From: Pseudomonas sp. JQ170C
GTDB lineage: Bacteria > Pseudomonadota > Gammaproteobacteria > Pseudomonadales > Pseudomonadaceae
Length of the DNA: 64,000 bases
Direction of reading: 5' to 3'
Assembly (NCBI RefSeq): GCF_035581345.1
Contig: NZ_CP141608.1
Location: 4,432,501-4,496,500, forward strand
Of this stretch, positions 57,564-64,000 are shown piece after piece (positions within the stretch are counted from its first letter, which is position 1; each line of letters opens with the position of its first letter). A program made the translations under genes and the position numbers. The notes under the pieces were generated by a model that was not told the origin of the DNA, searched no databases, and saw nothing but the letters and a program-made list of their open reading frames with translations.

Positions 57564-58502
57564 TCAGGCCTCGGCAGCTTTGCGGTAATTGTGGCCAATC
57601 GGGTGCGGCATGTTGCGGGCTTTGGCCAACTCGATCTGCTTCTGCCGGTCAACGGCACTGCGTCGGGTCTTTTCGCTCAGGCTGTCCCAGCAATGCGGGC
57701 AGCTGATACCTGGCGAGTAGTGCTCGGACGCACGGTCTTCCACGCTGATCGGGGTACGGCAGGCATGGCACTGGTCGTAATCGCCTTCGGTCAGGTCGTG
57801 GCGCACAGTGACCCGGTTGTCGAACACGAAGCAATCGCCCTGCCAGCGGCTCTCATCCTGCGGCACCTCTTCGAGGTATTTCAGGATCCCGCCCTTAAGA
57901 TGATAGACCTCTTCAAAACCTTCACCGAGCATGTAGCTGGAGGCTTTTTCACAACGGATGCCGCCGGTGCAGAACATCGCTACTTTCTTGTGCCGGGTCG
58001 GATCGAAGTTGGCCTTGATGTACTCGGGAAACTCACGGAAGGTGGTGGTCTTTGGGTCGATCGCGCCGTCAAAAGTGCCGATGGCCACTTCGTAGTCGTT
58101 GCGGGTATCGATCAGCAGCACTTCCGGATCGCTGATCAGCGCGTTCCAGTCCTTGGGCTCAACGTAGGTGCCGACCTTGTGGTTCGGGTCCACCCCTTCT
58201 ACGCCCAGGGTGACGATTTCTTTCTTGAGCTTGACCTTGGTGCGATAGAACGGCTGTTCGTCGCAGTAGGATTCCTTGTGATCGATATCCACCAGGCGGG
58301 CATCGCTGCGCAGCCAGGCCAGCAGGCCATCAATACCCTCGCGAGTACCGGACACAGTGCCGTTGATCCCTTCTTCGGCCAGCAACAAGGTGCCCTTGAT
58401 GCCATTGGCGGTCATGCTTTCGAGCAGCGGCTCGCGCAGCTCGACGTAATCTTTCAGGGTGACGAATTTATACAACGCCGCCACGACGATAGTTTGGGTC
58501 AT
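57564..58502 (-). CDS. trhO: tRNA uridine(34) hydroxylase (rhodanese-domain)
   Basis: A 312-residue YceA/TrhO protein that hydroxylates uridine 34 of tRNA with oxygen, the first step to cmo5U. The N-terminal acylphosphatase-like domain ([19 protein letters not shown]) is followed by a rhodanese domain with active-site Cys in [13 protein letters not shown] and a C-terminal cysteine-rich zinc-like region (CHACRTP...SCPHCWDSL). The ATG at 58502 gives the family start [13 protein letters not shown] terminator for bolA lies between bolA and this gene. Confidence 0.94.
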   Translation of the reverse strand: MTQTIVVAALYKFVTLKDYVELREPLLESMTANGIKGTLLLAEEGINGTVSGTREGIDGLLAWLRSDARLVDIDHKESYCDEQPFYRTKVKLKKEIVTLGVEGVDPNHKVGTYVEPKDWNALISDPEVLLIDTRNDYEVAIGTFDGAIDPKTTTFREFPEYIKANFDPTRHKKVAMFCTGGIRCEKASSYMLGEGFEEVYHLKGGILKYLEEVPQDESRWQGDCFVFDNRVTVRHDLTEGDYDQCHACRTPISVEDRASEHYSPGISCPHCWDSLSEKTRRSAVDRQKQIELAKARNMPHPIGHNYRKAAEA

Positions 58503-58550
58503 GCAAGAACTCTCCAGGTGGTCACCCTCGCAAAGGGCGGACCGGATGAC

Positions 58551-58577
58551 AAAAAAAACGCGCCGACAAGCGGCGCG
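58551..58577 (-). terminator. Rho-independent terminator after bolA
   Basis: On the minus strand a 7-base GC stem (CGCGCCG / CGGCGCG) with a 5-base loop is followed by eight T. It lies 33 bases after the bolA stop and 48 bases before the trhO start, separating the two transcripts. Confidence 0.93.
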
Positions 58578-58609
58578 TTGCACATTCTAGCAAAAACCTG
58601 ATGAGAAAA

Positions 58610-58909
58610 TCAGTGTTTGCTGCCACCTGCACAGGTGGGTGAAGCAGGGGCTGCGCCCACCTTCTGCCACTCTTCAGGGGTGTAGGTGTGCAGAGCCAGG
58701 GCATGGAACTGCCCCATCAACTCACCCAGGGTGGCGTAGACCTTCTGGTGGCGCTTGACGCTGTTCAGGCCTTCAAACTGCTCGCTGACCAGCACAGCCT
58801 TGTAGTGGGTTTCTTGCCCACGGCTGTGCATGTGGCTTTCGTCCAGCACCGAAAGGTGCTGGGGCGCCAGCGCGGCCAGGCTCTGTTCAATCTTCTGTTG
58901 CATCGACAT
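58610..58909 (-). CDS. BolA-family protein
   Basis: A 99-residue BolA-like protein. LSVLDESHMHSRGQETHYKAVLVSEQFEGL and SVKRHQKVYATLGELM form the typical alpha-beta fold with the class II KH-like turn and the conserved His residues (H63-like in LHTYTPEEW). Such proteins pair with monothiol glutaredoxins in iron-sulfur handling, and E. coli BolA also regulates cell shape. It follows the DUF2059 gene by 15 bases and ends at a strong terminator, so the two form an operon. Confidence 0.92.
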   Translation of the reverse strand: MSMQQKIEQSLAALAPQHLSVLDESHMHSRGQETHYKAVLVSEQFEGLNSVKRHQKVYATLGELMGQFHALALHTYTPEEWQKVGAAPASPTCAGGSKH

Positions 58910-58924
58910 GGACGGCTCCGCGAC

Positions 58925-59449
58925 TTACTTCTTTGCCGGAGCGGCGGCCTTGCCGGCGTTCGGGTCGAGTTCTTTGGTCATGTCAGCCAGCAGCTTGTTG
59001 ACCACCGGCACAGCGCTTTCCAGCTTCTGCTGGGTCAGCTGGGCCGACTGCTGGGTAACCTGCGGCATTTTCTCCAGCACTTTCTTGCCCAGTGGCGACT
59101 GGTAGAAGGCAACCAGGTCCTTGAGCTCGCTTTCAGTGAAGGTGTTGGTGTACAGCTTGACCATGTCCGGCTTCAGTTTGTTCCAGCCGATAGCCTGGTC
59201 CAGGGCGGCGTTGGCCTTGGCCTGGTAGCTGTCGAGCACGGCTTTTTTCGAGGCTGGGGCCTTGGTCTGTTCAAAACGCTGGGCAAACATCTGTTGCACC
59301 TGCATGTAGACAGGAGTGCCGAGCTTGTCAGCGTGCGCCATCATGAGGAATTTTTCGGCACTGGCGTTGTGGCTGGCGGTATCGGCAAGCACCTGGCCGC
59401 TGGCGCAGACCAGCGCAACAGCGGTGCAAAGGGCGCGAAGACGGGTCAT
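58925..59449 (-). CDS. Periplasmic DUF2059 protein
   Basis: A 174-residue protein with a signal peptide (about 1-22, ending GQVLADT) and a helical DUF2059 domain: YTNTFTESELKDLVAFYQSPLGKKVLEKMPQV is the hallmark. It ends in a Lys/Ala-rich tail. The family is periplasmic and of unknown function. The ATG at 59449 has GGAATTCCG upstream and gives a clean signal peptide. It is divergent from fumC across 156 bases and precedes bolA. Confidence 0.87.
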   Translation of the reverse strand: MTRLRALCTAVALVCASGQVLADTASHNASAEKFLMMAHADKLGTPVYMQVQQMFAQRFEQTKAPASKKAVLDSYQAKANAALDQAIGWNKLKPDMVKLYTNTFTESELKDLVAFYQSPLGKKVLEKMPQVTQQSAQLTQQKLESAVPVVNKLLADMTKELDPNAGKAAAPAKK

Positions 59450-59605
59450 CGGAATTCCTTCATTAGACAGAGGAGGTAGTACCCCAGAGTAGAGCATTCT
59501 GCGCCGACTCGGGCACGTCGCTCAAGTGGGTCGACGAGCAATGGAACCGCTGCGACGAAAAGGGACCTAAACTGCGAATTCAGACCACAAGGGAGTGAGC
59601 GCAGC

Positions 59606-61000
<1,395 letters not shown>

Positions 61001-61001
61001 A

Positions 61002-61958
61002 TCAGCGGGCCAGGCGCACGCGTCTGGCTCGCCACCCGGCCACCATCGAAGGCCCCAGCGCCGTCAGCGCCGAACCCAGCACCACCACCAGCGCACCGAT
61101 ATAGCCCAGGGTATTGATCTGCTCGGCCTGCACGTAATCAGGCCAGAACCAGGCTGCCAGCGCCACGGCGACAAAGGTCACCAGCGGCGTGAGTGCCAGG
61201 GTTGCACTGACCTTTGAGGCTTCCCAGTGCGCCAGCGCCTCGGCGAACGCGCCGTAGGCGATCAGAGTGTTGAGGCAGCAGGCGAGCAACAACCAGCCTT
61301 GCAGCGGGCTCAACTGCAGTGCTTCGAGGGGGTGTACCCACGGTGTCAGCAAGGCGGCGCAGCAGAGGTAGATCACCATCATGACCTGCAGCGAATTCCA
61401 CACCGTCAGCAACTGCTTCTGGCTCAGGGCGTAGAACACCCAGATCGTGGTTGCCAGCACAATGGTCAGTACACCGGTGGTGTAGACACTCAATGAGGTC
61501 AGCAGCTCTTCAAGGCGCTGATTGAAAAACAGGCCAAAACCCGTGAGCAGGATGGCAAGGCCCATGCCTTGACCGACGGTGAAGCGCTCCTTGAACAGGA
61601 ACACACTGGCCACCAGCAACATCACCGGCCCCAGTTGCACCACCAATTGCGCGGTGCCGGGGCTGAGCAGGTTCAGCCCCATCAGGTACAGCACATAGTT
61701 GCCGACCAGCCCACCGGTCGCCAACGCGACCAGCCCCCAGCCCTTGCGCCCCAATGCGCTGAACGAAGGCAAGCGTCGGCTTGCGGCCAGCCAGGCAAAC
61801 AACAAACCACCGGAAACCAGCAGGCGAAACCAGGTCACGGTGACCGGGTCCATCACCTGCAGTACCTGTTTGAGCTTGATGGGCAGGATGCCCCAGAGCA
61901 AGGCCGTCAATAGCGATAACGAAAGGCCATAGACCCAGCGTCCGGAAGAAATGTGCAT
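61002..61958 (-). CDS. EamA-family (DMT) transporter
   Basis: A 318-residue protein with ten predicted membrane helices in two EamA repeats (about 8-145 and 158-300): LTALLWGILPIKLKQVLQVMDPVTVTWFRLL in the first and LATTIWVFYALSQKQLL in the second. The family exports metabolites such as amino acids; the substrate here is unknown. The start at 61958 opens with MHISSGRW. It is preceded by a 261-base gap containing repeat sequence. Confidence 0.87.
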   Translation of the reverse strand: MHISSGRWVYGLSLSLLTALLWGILPIKLKQVLQVMDPVTVTWFRLLVSGGLLFAWLAASRRLPSFSALGRKGWGLVALATGGLVGNYVLYLMGLNLLSPGTAQLVVQLGPVMLLVASVFLFKERFTVGQGMGLAILLTGFGLFFNQRLEELLTSLSVYTTGVLTIVLATTIWVFYALSQKQLLTVWNSLQVMMVIYLCCAALLTPWVHPLEALQLSPLQGWLLLACCLNTLIAYGAFAEALAHWEASKVSATLALTPLVTFVAVALAAWFWPDYVQAEQINTLGYIGALVVVLGSALTALGPSMVAGWRARRVRLAR

Positions 61959-62108
61959 ACCAGCCTCGATTGCCCTGTGGTGGGGGGAGACTGAATTCTA
62001 CGGGGAGGGTGTGGAGGGCCGACAGGTACAATTGCGGAAAAGATTTCAGTACTTCATTCCTTGAGCTCTCTTGACCGCGATCATCCCGGGTGGCGACTGC
62101 TGTGCAGT

Positions 62109-62182
62109 CGATCGCAGCCTCGTTCCTCGGCAGCGGCTACAAGCCTGGTCCTTGTAGCCGCTGGCGTCAGCCGGCGATCGAG
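62109..62182. repeat. Second-type REP pair (TGTAGCCGCTG family)
   Basis: Two diverged inverted copies of a different repeat flank a 7-base loop: CGATCGCAGCCTCG...CAGCGGCTACAAG (62109-62143) and CTTGTAGCCGCTGGCG...CGGCGATCG (62151-62182). The inner 13 bases (62131-62143 and 62151-62163) pair perfectly. The unit CAGCGGCTACA with GCAGCCTCG is a repeat I associate with fluorescent pseudomonads. It lies between the divergently oriented promoter side of the EamA gene and the 3' end of the PPK2 gene. Confidence 0.75.
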
Positions 62183-62219
62183 CCCGCAGCGTTCGTGATT
62201 CTGAGCAAAACCGCAGCGT

Positions 62220-63713
62220 CTACTTCTTGTCTTTCTTGAACGCAGCCTCGAGGGCATCGTTGATGGTGCGCAGCACCTTCACCCGCGCCCAGCGCTTGTC
62301 ATTGGCTTCAACCAGGGTCCAGGGTGCGATCTCGGTGCTGGTCCGATCGACCATGTCGCCCACCGCCTCGGCATACTGATCCCACTTGTCGCGGTTACGC
62401 CAGTCTTCCTCGGTGATCTTGAAGCGCTTGAACGGAATCTGCTCACGCTCCTGGAAGCGCTCCAGCTGGGTCTGCTCATCAATCGACAGCCAGAACTTGA
62501 CCACCACTACACCGGCGTTGACCATCTGCTCTTCAAAATCGTTGATCTCGCCGTAGGCTCGCATCCAGTCCGCCTGGGTGCAGAAACCCTCGACCCGCTC
62601 CACCAGCACCCGGCCGTACCAGGAGCGGTCGAACACAGTGAATTTGCCCCGGGCCGGAAGGTGTCGCCAGAAGCGCCACAAGTAAGGTTGCGCACGCTCC
62701 TCTTCGGTCGGCGCGGCGATGGGCACGATGCGGTACTGGCGCGGGTCCAGCGCGTCCGCCACACGGCGGATGGCGCCGCCCTTGCCCGCCGCGTCATTGC
62801 CCTCGAATACCGCTATCAGTGCGTGACGGCGCATCCGCTTGTCACGCAGCAGGCCCGCCAGGCGAGCCTGCTCGGTGATGAGCTGTTCCTGGTAGTCGTC
62901 CTTGCTCAGGTGCAGGGTCAGGTCCAGGCTGTCGAGCAGGCTGAGCTGGTCGATGGCGCGGCCCAGCGGGGTAATGTTGGCCAGGTGGACCGGTGCATGC
63001 TGGGCCTTGAGTGCGGCCTGCAGCCCTTCCAGCAGGAGGCGGCCGACCGCCAGGCTGCGGTAGTGAGGGCAGACCCCCTCGATCACATGCCAGGGAGCGT
63101 AGTCACGACTGGTCTGGCGCAGCACCCGCTCCCCAAAGCGCACGAAGCGATCGTAGGTTTCCGATTGCTGCCAATCCAGCGGGCTGATGCGCCAACTGTG
63201 CAGCGGATCGTCCCGCAGCGCCTTGAGCCGGGCCTTCATCTGCTTTTTGGACAGGTGGAACCAGAACTTGAAGATCAGCGCGCCTTCATCGCAAAGCATT
63301 TCTTCCAGGCGCTCGGCGCCGCGGATGGCCTGGTCGAGCACGGCGTCCTTGAAGTGGCCATGCACGCGCCCCTGGAGCATCTGGCTGTACCAATTGCCGA
63401 AGAAAATCCCCATGCGCCCCTTCGCCGGCAGCGCTCGCCAGTAGCGCCAGGCCGGTGGCCGGGCCAGTTCCTCATCGGTCTGCTGGTCAAAGGTGCGCAC
63501 TTCAATCAGGCGCGGGTCCATCCATTCGTTGAGCAGTTTTACGGTTTCGCCCTTGCCGGCGCCTTCAATGCCGTTGATCAGTACGATCACCGGAAATCGC
63601 GCCTGCTGCTTGAGCTCGTACTGCGCTTCGAGCAAGGCCTCGCGCAGCGCCGGCACCTCGGCCTCGTATGTCTCTTTGTCGATGGAATGACCAATTTCAG
63701 CGGATTCAAACAT
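62220..63713 (-). CDS. pap: Two-domain polyphosphate:AMP phosphotransferase (PPK2)
   Basis: A 497-residue protein with two PPK2 domains in tandem (about 1-240 and 255-497). Each has a Walker A loop: NGIEGAGKGETV and EGNDAAGKGGAI. The C-terminal copy keeps the catalytic DRSWYGR, whereas the N-terminal copy reads FGNWYSQ at that site. Two-domain PPK2 enzymes phosphorylate AMP to ADP with polyphosphate. The ATG at 63713 (MFESAEIG) is chosen because the upstream extension lacks homology. It is divergent from mnmC across 138 bases. Confidence 0.93.
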   Translation of the reverse strand: MFESAEIGHSIDKETYEAEVPALREALLEAQYELKQQARFPVIVLINGIEGAGKGETVKLLNEWMDPRLIEVRTFDQQTDEELARPPAWRYWRALPAKGRMGIFFGNWYSQMLQGRVHGHFKDAVLDQAIRGAERLEEMLCDEGALIFKFWFHLSKKQMKARLKALRDDPLHSWRISPLDWQQSETYDRFVRFGERVLRQTSRDYAPWHVIEGVCPHYRSLAVGRLLLEGLQAALKAQHAPVHLANITPLGRAIDQLSLLDSLDLTLHLSKDDYQEQLITEQARLAGLLRDKRMRRHALIAVFEGNDAAGKGGAIRRVADALDPRQYRIVPIAAPTEEERAQPYLWRFWRHLPARGKFTVFDRSWYGRVLVERVEGFCTQADWMRAYGEINDFEEQMVNAGVVVVKFWLSIDEQTQLERFQEREQIPFKRFKITEEDWRNRDKWDQYAEAVGDMVDRTSTEIAPWTLVEANDKRWARVKVLRTINDALEAAFKKDKK

Positions 63714-63851
63714 ACCAGGCTCCCTACTTGGATAAGCAAGGTTAGCGGATCTGTGCCTGCTTTGTCGGTGGACGCAAAGATTGCCCCGGGTCAAATCAAC
63801 AGGGGGCTGCCGATCAGCTAAAATGCCGCTCTCGCCTGACCTGAGCCGACC

Positions 63852-64000
63852 ATGACCGATGTAATCCACTACGCCCAGATCGACTGGGACGACCAGGGCC
63901 GCCCCCATTCGCGCCAGTTCGATGACATCTACTTTTCCAAGGACCAGAGCCTGGAAGAGACGCGCCATGTGTTCATCGACCAGAACGACCTGCGCCAGCG
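63852..64000 (+). CDS. mnmC: MnmC tRNA-modifying bifunctional enzyme, 5' part
   Basis: Only the first 49 codons are in the window. The N-terminus (HYAQIDWDDQGRPHSRQFDDIYFSKD, then LEETRHVFI) matches the methyltransferase end of MnmC, which completes mnm5s2U at the wobble base of certain tRNAs. The FAD-dependent oxidase half would follow beyond the window. The ATG at 63852 lies 15 bases after TCGCCTGACC with a weak ribosome-binding site. Confidence 0.88.
   Translation, partial: MTDVIHYAQIDWDDQGRPHSRQFDDIYFSKDQSLEETRHVFIDQNDLRQ

Overview
The window is ordinary, densely packed chromosome of a Pseudomonas, most likely the P. putida / P. fluorescens lineage. The evidence is the gene order aroC-prmB-(cysteine hydrolase)-smr-folE, the supra-operon gyrA-serC-pheA-tyrA::aroA-cmk-rpsA-ihfB, the block mtnA/mtaD-ubiG-mupP-yciK, the fused TyrA-AroA protein, a DUF3509 gene, and REP repeats built on a GGGCAAGCCCGCTCCTAC core. 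No tRNA, rRNA, CRISPR array, intact insertion sequence or prophage was recognised.

Layout. 1-3.3 kb: 3' end of an alkyltransferase gene, a small PLDc_N-type membrane protein, a ZIP metal transporter, a conserved hypothetical gene, an ankyrin protein and a DUF3509 protein. 3.3-12.6 kb: an acireductone-dioxygenase-like gene with a damaged metal site, an MFS transporter, aroC, an alpha/beta hydrolase, a predicted membrane-anchored GNAT-like protein, prmB, an isochorismatase-fold protein lacking the usual cysteine, a small membrane protein, smr, folE, a glutaredoxin and a GST. 12.7-20.1 kb: a BenE-type transporter, a MocR regulator divergent from an MFS exporter, an SDR, a CurA-type reductase, pyrF, a DUF2897 gene and comEA.

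20.3-36.4 kb is a surface-polysaccharide (O-antigen) island, all on the minus strand and visibly AT-richer in its centre. In transcription order it holds wzz, wecB, wzx, a wzy-like gene, two glycosyltransferases, a polyprenyl-phosphate sugar transferase, an O-antigen-ligase-like gene, a second paralogous sugar transferase, rmlC and rmlBDA. It sits next to ihfB/rpsA, the known position of the O-antigen locus in Pseudomonas. It should make dTDP-L-rhamnose and UDP-ManNAc, start the repeat on undecaprenyl phosphate, flip and polymerise it, and set chain length.

36.4-48 kb is the housekeeping supra-operon: ihfB, rpsA, cmk, tyrA::aroA, pheA, serC and gyrA, then mtnA. Divergent from mtnA, 48.1-51.7 kb carries an MTA/SAH deaminase, ubiG, mupP and a YciK-type SDR. 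51.7-64 kb holds a TenA-like protein, a PAS-GGDEF-EAL protein, a trhO-dsbA-like-ABC exporter operon, bolA with a DUF2059 gene, fumC, an EamA transporter, a two-domain polyphosphate kinase 2 and the 5' end of mnmC.

No clearly new multi-gene system was found. The best leads are single proteins whose catalytic residues have changed (the acireductone dioxygenase, the isochorismatase-fold protein and the N-terminal PPK2 domain), the GNAT-like protein with a C-terminal membrane anchor, the duplicated initiating sugar transferases flanking the ligase-like gene, a REP element that supplies the stop codons of two convergent genes, and an unexplained 618-base gap inside the polysaccharide island.
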